NCBI GenBank assembly: GCA_028817975.1
Contig: JAPPOJ010000160.1
Span: 1-36,567, forward strand
Direction: 5' to 3'
From: Zetaproteobacteria bacterium
GTDB lineage: Bacteria > Bdellovibrionota_B > Oligoflexia > Oligoflexales > Bog-1112
Length of the DNA: 36,567 nt
Shown here: piece by piece, positions 9,026-17,388 of the stretch
Layout: every line of letters starts with the position of its first letter
Numbering within the stretch: position 1 is the first letter of the stretch
Position numbers and translations under genes: made by a program
The notes under the pieces: generated by a model
The model's input: the letters and a program-made list of their open reading frames with translations, nothing else
What the model was told of the DNA's origin: nothing
Database searches by the model: none

Positions 9026-10168
9026 ATGAAGCTCCGTCGTAAATTCTGGTGTGTTGTACTGTGGCTGATAAGTGTGCATGGGGTTGGGTTACTGTTGGTA
9101 TTGACCTCTACAGGTGTGGTCGAAGGGGCTGCTTCCTGGCATCAAGGTTTAGATCTAGGGTGGCCAAGCTATGCTTGGCTCGTTCTATTCTGCCTTGTGA
9201 GTTCTGTGGTGATTTGTGGCACCCTCTTATCGCGATTGTGGTTGCGTGTGATCCAGCCCTTATGCCAATTAAAAGCCGCAGCGGCTGAGCTTGTGGAGGG
9301 TAACCTGAAGGTCGAAATTCCGGAGTGGGGCCGGGACGACGAGTTAGACGAGTTGTCGAGGGCGTTGGTCAAACTCCAGGATAGGCTGTGTGAGCAAAGA
9401 AGTCGAGGAGCTGATGCACTGGTAGATTCAGGCGCACAAGCATTGCGCCCTCTTCACCAGGATTTATCAGGTGAAAGGAACAAAAGTAGCCGTCTTGTTC
9501 GTGTGCTTTGTCATGACTTAGCCCATGCGGTGAGTCTTGTCAGCTCCTCTATGTATATGTTGAGGCAGACACTGGGTAAACAAGATCCAGAGAGATACTA
9601 TCAGAAGATTGATCTCGCGGTTCAAAGCCAGATGGATTTGATTGATCAGGTCAAAGCTATGGAAGCGAATACCAGTGGTAAAGTTAAATTAGAAGTTGGT
9701 CCTGTGGATGTGCTCGATATTTTGAGCCAATCTCAGCAGCTTATGGCGACAAAGCTGGAGCAAAAAAGTATTTCTGTAAAAGTAAGGTGTGATTTGCCTA
9801 CATTTGTGGTCCAAGCAGAACCCGTCTCTTTGTTGAATAATGTTATCAACAACTTCATTTCCAATGCGATCAAGTTTTCATTTGAGCACAGCAATATTTG
9901 TGTGCGTTTATATGTGTCTCAGGGGCGTAAGGTCATTGAGGTGCAGGACCATGGTGTTGGTATGTCGGCTGAGGTGATGCAGCACCTTTTTGATAGTTCT
10001 CAAGTAACTTCTTGTCGTGGAACGCAGGGAGAGCGAGGGGTGGGCTTTGGGATGCCTTTGGCGAAGTCTTACATGGATCTTTATGGAGCGACGATTGCGG
10101 TGGCAAGTCAAGAAAAGGTGGAAGGGGTGGAGGAACACGGTACTACTTTTACTTTGACTTTTGCGTGA
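9026..10168 (+). CDS. Sensor histidine kinase with TM helices, HAMP and HATPase domains
   Basis: 'MKLRRKFWCVVLWLISVHGVGLLLVL' TM; HAMP-like 'RVIQPLCQLKAAAAELVEGNLKVEIPEWGRDDELDELSRAL'; H-box 'LCHDLAHAVSLV'; N-box 'NNVINNFISNAIKFS'; G-box 'VQDHGVGM' and 'GVGFGMPLAKSYM'. ORF track starts at TTG 8942. Confidence 0.85.
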   Translation: MKLRRKFWCVVLWLISVHGVGLLLVLTSTGVVEGAASWHQGLDLGWPSYAWLVLFCLVSSVVICGTLLSRLWLRVIQPLCQLKAAAAELVEGNLKVEIPEWGRDDELDELSRALVKLQDRLCEQRSRGADALVDSGAQALRPLHQDLSGERNKSSRLVRVLCHDLAHAVSLVSSSMYMLRQTLGKQDPERYYQKIDLAVQSQMDLIDQVKAMEANTSGKVKLEVGPVDVLDILSQSQQLMATKLEQKSISVKVRCDLPTFVVQAEPVSLLNNVINNFISNAIKFSFEHSNICVRLYVSQGRKVIEVQDHGVGMSAEVMQHLFDSSQVTSCRGTQGERGVGFGMPLAKSYMDLYGATIAVASQEKVEGVEEHGTTFTLTFA

Positions 10169-10186
10169 GATGAGCGTGATTTCTTT

Positions 10187-10771
10187 TTATCCTTGCCGAG
10201 GTGCACCACGCATTTCGGCGAGATATTTTTCGAGCAGCTCGGGGGTGAGGGGACCTGCATATTTGTCCAAGATGGTGCCATCTTTACGAATGAAATAGGT
10301 TTCGGGGACGCCCGTGACTCCATAGTGGATAGGGGTGGAGCCTGCTTCATCCACAGCGAGGATATATGTTTTGCCGAAGTGCTTGGCAAAAGCCTGAGCT
10401 GCGCTGGCTTCATCTTGGATCGCGATCCCGACGACGACGACCCCTTCGCTCCGGTGCTGTTTCCAAAAGTTCTCCAGAATGAGTGCCTCTTCGCGGCAGC
10501 TGACACACCAGCTGGCCCAAAAATTGAGAACCAGCTCGCGTCCCCGCAGCTGCGAGAGATTCAAGTACTCTCCTGTTTGCGCGGTGGAGATGCCGAAGTC
10601 TTGGTCCCCTTGCAAGAGTAAGGCTTCAAACTCGGGCGCTTGCCTGCCCACGAGTGCATTCGGAGCTTTATTAGGATTGATGGTCAGTCCCCAACCTAAG
10701 AGTGCCAGCACGATGCCAGCGCCCAAAGTCGCCAATAAAACGGTAAGTTTGTGCTGAGAGATGCTACGCAT
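10187..10771 (-). CDS. ccmG: CcmG/DsbE-type thiol:disulfide interchange protein (TlpA family)
   Basis: 'LVLNFWASWCVSCREEALIL' thioredoxin-like CxxC, N-terminal TM anchor, 'YGVTGVPETYFIRKDG'; adjacent to ccmE. Confidence 0.88.
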   Translation of the reverse strand: MRSISQHKLTVLLATLGAGIVLALLGWGLTINPNKAPNALVGRQAPEFEALLLQGDQDFGISTAQTGEYLNLSQLRGRELVLNFWASWCVSCREEALILENFWKQHRSEGVVVVGIAIQDEASAAQAFAKHFGKTYILAVDEAGSTPIHYGVTGVPETYFIRKDGTILDKYAGPLTPELLEKYLAEMRGAPRQG

Positions 10772-10780
10772 GGGTGATGC

Positions 10781-11230
10781 CTATTCTTTTTCGAGGATAG
10801 ATTTTTTCAGTAAGTCGGTATTCATGCTTTTGCCTTCCGAGGGGATTTGGTACTCCTCAGAATGTTTCACCATGAGTGTCTCTGCCATAAAAGTGCTCCC
10901 ATCTGTATTAAATCTGCCATCGACCACGACACCTTGTCCTTCTTTAAACATATCTGGTGGAGTTCCTGTGTGTTCGATGGGAATGTGGGTGTCCTCTGTA
11001 TCTGTCACGACGAAACGTAGTGAGAGAGCTGGAGCTTGCCAGTCCACAGAGCCTTTTTGGATGATGCCACCTATCTTGATCTTCTTATGACTCAAGCTGC
11101 TTTTTTGCGCCATGGCTTCACTGGGGGTGTAAAAGTACACGGTATTTTGCTGTAAGCTGAGTACGGACATCAGTAAAATGGTGGCGATAATGATGATGCC
11201 ACCCGCAAGTAGCTTGGTCTTTTTATGCAT
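10781..11230 (-). CDS. ccmE: Cytochrome c-type biogenesis haem chaperone CcmE
   Basis: N-terminal TM, 'VYFYTPSEA', 'KIKIGGIIQKGSV', 'VVVDGRF', and 'LMVKHSEEYQIP' with the HxxxY haem-binding motif. Confidence 0.93.
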   Translation of the reverse strand: MHKKTKLLAGGIIIIATILLMSVLSLQQNTVYFYTPSEAMAQKSSLSHKKIKIGGIIQKGSVDWQAPALSLRFVVTDTEDTHIPIEHTGTPPDMFKEGQGVVVDGRFNTDGSTFMAETLMVKHSEEYQIPSEGKSMNTDLLKKSILEKE

Positions 11231-11242
11231 GGCATATCTTCC

Positions 11243-11386
11243 TTATGATTGCGTCGTTTGGGTACGAAGGTGACTTTGCTGCATTTCGACGAGCTGGATG
11301 CGTTGTCGGATGGAGCGCACCCAAAACAGTACCAATGCACACAACGTTGTACCGTATGCAGCCGCAATGTAAGCTGTAGCATTCAT
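11243..11386 (-). CDS. ccmD: Haem exporter protein CcmD (47 aa; not in supplied ORF track)
   Basis: Reverse-strand reading gives MNATAYIAAAYGTTLCALVLFWVRSIRQRIQLVEMQQSHLRTQTTQS: single TM followed by a basic segment, 'AYG' motif. Its ATG overlaps the ccmC stop (ATGA). Confidence 0.85.
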   Translation of the reverse strand: MNATAYIAAAYGTTLCALVLFWVRSIRQRIQLVEMQQSHLRTQTTQS

Positions 11387-12117
11387 AAAGGTTCTCCTTT
11401 TTGTGAGGATTCTAATTCAAACATTTGCTGTTCGAGCTGGCTTTCGAGTTGACGGTTCTGTGCACGGTAGCGAATAAGTGCTGCACTCACGAGTAACGTG
11501 CAGCATAAAACAGCAAGTAGGGTCATGAGCATAGGCGTGGACATGGTGGCTCCACCTGTGCGCAAAATAGAAGGAGGTTGGTGTAGGGTCCGCCACCAGC
11601 TCACACTTTTATAGATAATAGGGACATCGGCGAAAATAAGGATGCCGAGAATTGCGCAAGACTTATTGCGCGTGCTGCTGTTGTCGGCCGCATGCCAAAG
11701 GACCATAAAGCCTGCATACATAAGTGCCAGAATGAAGGTTGTGGTGAGTCGGGCGTCCCATGTCCACCAGACTCCCCAGGTCGGCTTTCCCCAGATAGAC
11801 CCCGTAATGAGTGTGAAAATAGTCCAGAATAACCCTGTCTCGGCGATGGGTAGCCCCCAGTAAGAAAAGTGAGTATTGTTTTTCCACAGGCATTGAACGC
11901 TGCAGACAAACAGTACAGCGGAGATGGCAAAAGCATTGATGGCACATGAAACATGAAGGAATAGAATGCGATATACTTCGCCTTGGTGGATGTCTGTGGG
12001 AACGATAAACAGGCCGTATGCCCAGCTTATGAGAAGAAGTGGTAGCGAACAGATCATCCAAGGATGAGGAGCTATCTTGAAATTAATATCACCATCTTTC
12101 ATTGTTGAGAACTCCAT
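11383..12117 (-). CDS. ccmC: Haem exporter protein CcmC
   Basis: Tryptophan-rich WWD signature 'WGKPTWGVWWTWDARLTTTFIL'; multiple TM segments. Confidence 0.95.
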   Translation of the reverse strand: MEFSTMKDGDINFKIAPHPWMICSLPLLLISWAYGLFIVPTDIHQGEVYRILFLHVSCAINAFAISAVLFVCSVQCLWKNNTHFSYWGLPIAETGLFWTIFTLITGSIWGKPTWGVWWTWDARLTTTFILALMYAGFMVLWHAADNSSTRNKSCAILGILIFADVPIIYKSVSWWRTLHQPPSILRTGGATMSTPMLMTLLAVLCCTLLVSAALIRYRAQNRQLESQLEQQMFELESSQKGEPL

Positions 12118-12788
12118 TGGTCAAAGAGTAGTAAGCCGAGCGTCATGAAAATAACATTAAACCCCGTTAGAAGCCAAAGCCATGTTTGTGCGGTGGTCAG
12201 GTCTTGCTGTACATAAGCGATAGAGCTTTCCATGGAGCATAAAAGTACAGGAATCACCATGGGGAAAAACAAGAAAGGGAACAAAATTTCTCTTACTTTT
12301 GTTGTCATTGTAAGTGCGCTCAGTAAAATGCCTAGAGTGCTGAGGCCTAAGATGGTCAACAAGCCGTTTGCCCAGGGCCACACGGTTCCCAGTTCATATC
12401 CTTGAGGGATAAACCAAGAACTATGGACTAAGATGAGTGGCAACCAAATACGCACGATTTGAATACACGTTACTAAGATTTTACTCACAAATAAGTAGAG
12501 TGGGGAGGGTAGGCCTTGGAGCAGAAAGTTTAGCCCATTGTCTTCGAGGTCAGGAGTAAATGCGGATACAATGCTCAGCTCAGCCGCAAAAAAGAGGGCG
12601 AGATGAAACTCAGAAACCCAGCTGAGATCGCCACTCAACGTTTGTTTGTATTCGTGTCCGAACTGAAAAATAAGCCAGATCGTGAGGGCGAAAAAGATGG
12701 GCGTCCATCTTCGTGCTTCATCAGCCTTCTCGCAAGTGAGCAAGAACCGGGTTAAGGAGACGATACCAAAAGAGTTAGTTTTTTTCAT
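12099..12788 (-). CDS. ccmB: Haem exporter ABC permease CcmB
   Basis: Polytopic; 'VSAFTPDLEDNGLNFLLQGLPSPLYLFVSKI', 'EILFPFLFFPMVIPVLL'; between ccmA and ccmC. Confidence 0.9.
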   Translation of the reverse strand: MKKTNSFGIVSLTRFLLTCEKADEARRWTPIFFALTIWLIFQFGHEYKQTLSGDLSWVSEFHLALFFAAELSIVSAFTPDLEDNGLNFLLQGLPSPLYLFVSKILVTCIQIVRIWLPLILVHSSWFIPQGYELGTVWPWANGLLTILGLSTLGILLSALTMTTKVREILFPFLFFPMVIPVLLCSMESSIAYVQQDLTTAQTWLWLLTGFNVIFMTLGLLLFDQWSSQQ

Positions 12789-13392
12789 GGAGGTATATGG
12801 CCCGTGTTTGTGGGGGAAGGACTTCCGCCATCATTTTTTGATGGCCGGTGACAACAACACATCCTTGTAGCTGAGTGATTTTGTGATTTAGGCTATGCGA
12901 CAAGAGGTCGACCCCATTGCTATCCAGTCCGTTAAGCGGTTCATCTAAAACCCAGACCATTTTTTGCATCTGTTCGAGGCGGCAGAGTGCGAGCCGTCGG
13001 CGCATTCCTGTGGAAAATTTTTTAACGGCCAAAGAATTTTGAATGTAAGGGGTGCGTATGCCCCACTTGGTGAGAGCCTGTCGCTGCTGAGTGTAGGTGT
13101 GGTTTTTGCCTAGTTGCAGGTTTTGGAATGCGCTGAGTTGCAGGTATAAACCGTTGGAGTCGGCATCTAAGTGTGCTGTTTCGGAGCGAGGATGAGGAAT
13201 AGCCCACTGGATCGAGCCTGCTGTGGGCAGCAGAAACCCAGAGATAAGTTTCAGCAAAGTAGACTTCCCACTGCCATTTTCTCCGATGATATGCAGGCAC
13301 TCTCCCCTTTGCATCTGCAAACTGAAGTTGTGGAGAATCGGTTTTAAGGGATAGCCAAAGCTTAAATTGGAAATGTTTAGCATAAGGTTCAC
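12775..13392 (-). CDS. ccmA: Haem exporter ATP-binding protein CcmA
   Basis: Walker A 'GENGSGKSTLLKLISG', signature 'KKFSTGMRRRLALCRLEQM', Walker B 'MVWVLDEPLNGLD'. GTG start overlaps the upstream HAD stop (GTGA). Confidence 0.92.
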   Translation of the reverse strand: MNLMLNISNLSFGYPLKPILHNFSLQMQRGECLHIIGENGSGKSTLLKLISGFLLPTAGSIQWAIPHPRSETAHLDADSNGLYLQLSAFQNLQLGKNHTYTQQRQALTKWGIRTPYIQNSLAVKKFSTGMRRRLALCRLEQMQKMVWVLDEPLNGLDSNGVDLLSHSLNHKITQLQGCVVVTGHQKMMAEVLPPQTRAIYLHEKN

Positions 13393-14276
13393 ATTAGGTT
13401 ACGCAGTAGGTAGGTTGCCGCAATATTTGAGTTTGCCCAGACCTGGGGGTTTGCGTAGTCTGCAATTCCCGTGCCTATGAGAGCTGTATCACACCCCGAG
13501 GCTTTGCCTCCTTGAATGTCCGTGTCGATTTGGTCTCCAATCATAACCGCTTTTTCTGGGCTTCCTGTTAACTCTGCCCGTTCTAATGCGAGGTTAAACA
13601 TACATGACTCGGGCTTCCCAAATAGTTTAAATTTGGGTGCATCTTGTTGGTAACGGAGCTTGAGTGCGGCTTCGAGCATGTTTGCTATCATCCCGCTAGT
13701 TATACCATAGCTTTTGTTCCCTGCAGGGTAAATGAGATCAGGGTTGGGGAGTACCAGCAGGGGGGGGTGACCCGCGTCAATCATACGGTAGAGAGACGAA
13801 ATGGCTTGATTTATGGTTTGTAAGATCTCATAGCCATCTTGATTGCCGATAACAAGAATGTCGAAGTCTTTGTGAGCAGCCGTTTTCTGTTGGCTGGGTG
13901 CGAGCATAAACTCACAGGAAGATGGCCCTAGCAGGCAAACGCGGGCAGACTGATATTCTGGAGCCGTTAGCCATTGGCGTGTGACCTCTCCGCTCGAAAT
14001 ATAGTTTTGGAGGGGTACTTCAAGTCCCAGGTGTTTGAGATAGTCGACGCTTTTTTGGATAGGCTTTACCGATCCGTTTGTCACAATGAAATAGGGAAAA
14101 TTTTCATGGTTGAGTTGCTGAAGCACATGGGCGGCACCTGGGAGTACTCCATCTGCGTTGAGCAGTACCCCGTAAGCATCGAAAAGAATCAGTTGATAGC
14201 GGCTTTTGAGTTCACGAAAAGAAATATGAGGGGGAACACTTACCATAGCCCGTCCATTGTCTAGAGTCATCGTCAT
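13389..14276 (-). CDS. HAD-superfamily hydrolase, class IIA (NagD/PGP-like)
   Basis: 'LILFDAYGVLLNADGVLPGAAHVLQQL', 'YFIVTNGS', 'KLFGKPESCMFNLAL', 'VMIGDQIDTDIQGG'. Confidence 0.85.
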   Translation of the reverse strand: MTMTLDNGRAMVSVPPHISFRELKSRYQLILFDAYGVLLNADGVLPGAAHVLQQLNHENFPYFIVTNGSVKPIQKSVDYLKHLGLEVPLQNYISSGEVTRQWLTAPEYQSARVCLLGPSSCEFMLAPSQQKTAAHKDFDILVIGNQDGYEILQTINQAISSLYRMIDAGHPPLLVLPNPDLIYPAGNKSYGITSGMIANMLEAALKLRYQQDAPKFKLFGKPESCMFNLALERAELTGSPEKAVMIGDQIDTDIQGGKASGCDTALIGTGIADYANPQVWANSNIAATYLLRNLM

Positions 14277-14371
14277 TTGTAATGTGAGCTAGCTGCGGCC
14301 TCACTGGAGAGGGCAGCATATCACATTCTACACGATATGGATAGAAAACGAGAGTCAGGCTGAGGAGAGGG

Positions 14372-14953
14372 TTAGCCAAAGTATGCGTCAAGTCCAGCTT
14401 GTGTTGGCTTCATCGATTTTTCGCCTTTCATCCAGTTTGCTGGGCAGACTTCACCATGTTCTTCGGTGAACTGTAGTGCTTCTACCAAACGGAGAAACTC
14501 GTCTACGTTGCGACCTAGAGGGAGGTCATTGATGGTTTGGTGACGTACGATGCCTTGCTTATCGATGAGAAATGCACCGCGTAGAGCAATGCCGGCGTCA
14601 TTGAGAAGCACGTCATAGTCACGGGCGATCGTTTTATTGATGTCGGCAACGAGAGGGTATTTTACACCTTCAATCCCGCCTTTTTTCTTAGGAGTATTTA
14701 ACCATGCGTTGTGGCTGAAGTGAGAGTCTACGGAGCATCCGATGACTTCACAATTCAGCTTCGTAAATTGCTCAAGCTTTTCTTGAAATGCATGTAGCTC
14801 TGTAGGGCATACAAATGTGAAATCAAGAGGGTAGAAAAACAGCATGACATACTTGCCTTGTCTATCGCTGAGTTTGAAGTCTTCAATAAATTCGCCATTG
14901 ACGACAGCAGTGGCTGTGAAATCAGGGGCTTTTTTTCCGACGAGTACTGACAT
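14372..14953 (-). CDS. 2-Cys peroxiredoxin (AhpC/Prx family)
   Basis: Start set at ATG 14953 ([12 protein letters not shown]), preceded by a GGAGG-type SD. '[14 protein letters not shown]' peroxidatic Cys and 'GEVCPANW' resolving Cys. Confidence 0.93.
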   Translation of the reverse strand: MSVLVGKKAPDFTATAVVNGEFIEDFKLSDRQGKYVMLFFYPLDFTFVCPTELHAFQEKLEQFTKLNCEVIGCSVDSHFSHNAWLNTPKKKGGIEGVKYPLVADINKTIARDYDVLLNDAGIALRGAFLIDKQGIVRHQTINDLPLGRNVDEFLRLVEALQFTEEHGEVCPANWMKGEKSMKPTQAGLDAYFG

Positions 14954-15035
14954 AAGGTGGACCTCCGAAGTGAGCTTGCTTGAGCAACTTTTGTGTCTGC
15001 TGCAAGCCGGGTTCATTGTGGTAAATAGCGTGACC

Positions 15036-15064
15036 ATTTAATCACTCAAGACGGTTTTTGTCAA
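15036..15064 (-). promoter_or_regulatory. Putative sigma70-type promoter for the peroxiredoxin gene
   Basis: Minus strand reads TTGACA-(17 nt AAAACCGTCTTGAGTGA)-TTAAAT, upstream of the ATG at 14953. Confidence 0.55.
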
Positions 15065-15134
15065 TTTCAGACAGCCTTTTTGTATGATTCCACCTACGGA
15101 ACGCCCTGCCCAACTTGGATCGAGTCTGGGTTGG

Positions 15135-16910
15135 CTAGCTTACTTTACCTAAGAAAGATAAGACTTCTGTGGCGAGGGTTGTGTGATTTAACTGTGCACG
15201 CTCCATGTCTTTAGAGATGGGGGTGCTCGCGGAAGGTTGGGTGACGGAGGTGAGGTAAAGCTTAATCTTAGGCTCGGTACCGGAAGGCCGGATGCTGAGC
15301 CGTGTTCCTCCTTCAAAGTAGAATTGCAAAACGTTTTCGGAAGGGAGGGTTCGCGGATCTTGGAGCCAACGGCTGGTGCCTTGCTCGGGGTCAAGGTGGT
15401 CTTGTACAGCCGTTAGTTTGTTGCCACCGAGCGTTGCAGGGGGGGATTGCCGCAGCGTAGCCATAAGACGACTGATTTTGTCAGCCCCTGCTTTGCCTTC
15501 ATGGGTAAAGGTATGGAGACTGTCGGAGTAAATCCCAAACTTTTGGTAAAGTTGGTGGAGTCGGTCCATAAGGTCTTGCCCTTGAGTTTTATAGGACTCC
15601 ACCATATCCGCCAGGATAGCGCAGGTTAGAATAGCGTCTTTATCACGTACGAATTCACCCCATAAAAAGCCGAAACTTTCTTCTCCTCCACATAAGAACT
15701 TAAGCGCAGGTTCGATACGACCTTCTTCAAAGGCTTCAATCAGGTGACAAATCCACTTAAAGCCGGTGAGCGTTTCAAAGTAATGGCAGCCATAAGACTT
15801 GGTGATTTTGTTTAACATTGGGGAAGTGACGATAGTTGAAATGACACATTGTTGACTAAGGTCGTGATTTTTTTCTTGCTGCTGGTGGAGTAGGTAGTCT
15901 GTGAGTAAGCAAATGATTTGATTGCCGCTCAGGGTGTAGTAACTCCCATCGCGTAGTTTGACAATACAGGCAGCCCGGTCTGCGTCGGGGTCTGTTCCAA
16001 GAATGAGGTCAGCTTGATGCTCGCGTGCCATTTGTAGTGCAGCATCTAATGCTTCGGGATCTTCTGGATTGGGGCTTGCAACCGTAGGAAAATTGCCATC
16101 AGGTATCGCTTGTGCTGGAGGAGTGGCAATATCGTGGAAGCCGAAGCACTTCAGGGCATCCGGAATGACATGGATACCTGTTCCGTGAAGTGGGGTATAG
16201 ATAATTTTTAGGTTACGTGCGGTGTAACTTTGAGGTGCAAGGTCACGTAACTTGTTAAAGTAAGACAGGTCAAGTTGCTCACCGACCTCTTCGATTTTAC
16301 CTTGTTGACATGCTGCGCTATAGCTGAGGTAAGGAATTTGAGAAAGATCATTGCGCTTGCGATAAAACTCGGTCACTGCCCGGTCATGCGGGGGGACGAG
16401 TTGTCCACCATCCTTCCAGTAGACCTTGAAGCCATTATATTCTTTGGGGTTATGGCTTGCCGTAATGCAGACCCCTGCATGGCATTGAAAATAACGCACC
16501 ATGAATGAAAGCATGGGGACTGGGCGCATTTCTGCGGTGAGGTAGACTTTATATCCGTAAGCTGCGAACACACCAGCACACTCCCGAGCATATTCTTTAG
16601 AATTATGCCGCGAGTCGTAAGCGATGGCTATTTTTTTGGCACCTTCCATGCGGCAAGTGGTGAGGTACTCCGCCAGAGCACTGGTCGCGCGTCGGATATT
16701 ATAGCGGTTTACTCTTGCAGTACCGGCGCCCATTTTACCCCGCATTCCACCTGTACCAAACTGCAGGTCTCGGTAGAAGCGGTCCACTATCTCTGTATAT
16801 TGGCTAGAATCGACCAGTGTTTTAACTTCTGAGCGTGTATCCCGATCAAATGATTGATCTTCTGCCCAAAACATTGCACGCCGACGGATCTCCTCTGGCA
16901 GTGTCTCCAA
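15135..16910 (-). CDS. Phospho-sugar mutase (phosphoglucomutase/phosphomannomutase, alpha-D-phosphohexomutase family)
   Basis: 'GVCITASHNPKEYNGFKVYWKDGGQL', 'LGTDPDADRAACIV', 'GGEESFGFLWGEFVRDKDA', 'IRPSGTEPKIKLYL'. Confidence 0.93.
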   Translation of the reverse strand: METLPEEIRRRAMFWAEDQSFDRDTRSEVKTLVDSSQYTEIVDRFYRDLQFGTGGMRGKMGAGTARVNRYNIRRATSALAEYLTTCRMEGAKKIAIAYDSRHNSKEYARECAGVFAAYGYKVYLTAEMRPVPMLSFMVRYFQCHAGVCITASHNPKEYNGFKVYWKDGGQLVPPHDRAVTEFYRKRNDLSQIPYLSYSAACQQGKIEEVGEQLDLSYFNKLRDLAPQSYTARNLKIIYTPLHGTGIHVIPDALKCFGFHDIATPPAQAIPDGNFPTVASPNPEDPEALDAALQMAREHQADLILGTDPDADRAACIVKLRDGSYYTLSGNQIICLLTDYLLHQQQEKNHDLSQQCVISTIVTSPMLNKITKSYGCHYFETLTGFKWICHLIEAFEEGRIEPALKFLCGGEESFGFLWGEFVRDKDAILTCAILADMVESYKTQGQDLMDRLHQLYQKFGIYSDSLHTFTHEGKAGADKISRLMATLRQSPPATLGGNKLTAVQDHLDPEQGTSRWLQDPRTLPSENVLQFYFEGGTRLSIRPSGTEPKIKLYLTSVTQPSASTPISKDMERAQLNHTTLATEVLSFLGKVS

Positions 16911-17388
16911 GGCAAAATCTCCTTTTATGACGAAGCGTATAAGGTAAAAAGGACCTTTTCAAGAGTCTATGTCAGGAAGAGTGGAATTGCAAGAATACAG
17001 CTAGGATGAGAAGCCATGTTTACCTTTCGTTGCTTGTCTTTCGATGAAAGAAAGCCAGAGGTAATCCCCCCTGAAAAGGGCCTGTTGTTGCCGTCAGAAT
17101 GTTCTTTGTTTTTAATATTTGGAATATTTTTTTAATATATTGACATGTTAAATGAAAATACGATAGCCCCTTTTGTCTAAACGACCTACGATGGGTCACC
17201 GTGTGTAATGTGTTTCTGTATGCTTGGAGTCTGTCGTGGGTGCTGATTTGCAGTATGCAAAAAAAATCGTGGTTTGGGCCATTTGCATCTTGAAACCTTA
17301 GCGAGTTTTGGGGATAAAGTTTGCTGTTCGTAAGGGCTATGGTAAACATCCAATGTGTGTGATGCACAAAAAATTTTAATGGGAGTAA

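Noticed and set aside
11170-11382. 70-aa minus-strand ORF in the ORF track at the ccmD position
   Set aside because: It is in a different frame from the CcmD-like reading (11243-11386), which has the expected TM and translational overlap.
17020-17367. 115-aa minus-strand ORF in the long intergenic region upstream of the Pit gene
   Set aside because: No recognisable domain, composition looks like translated non-coding DNA, and it covers the AT-rich promoter-like region.
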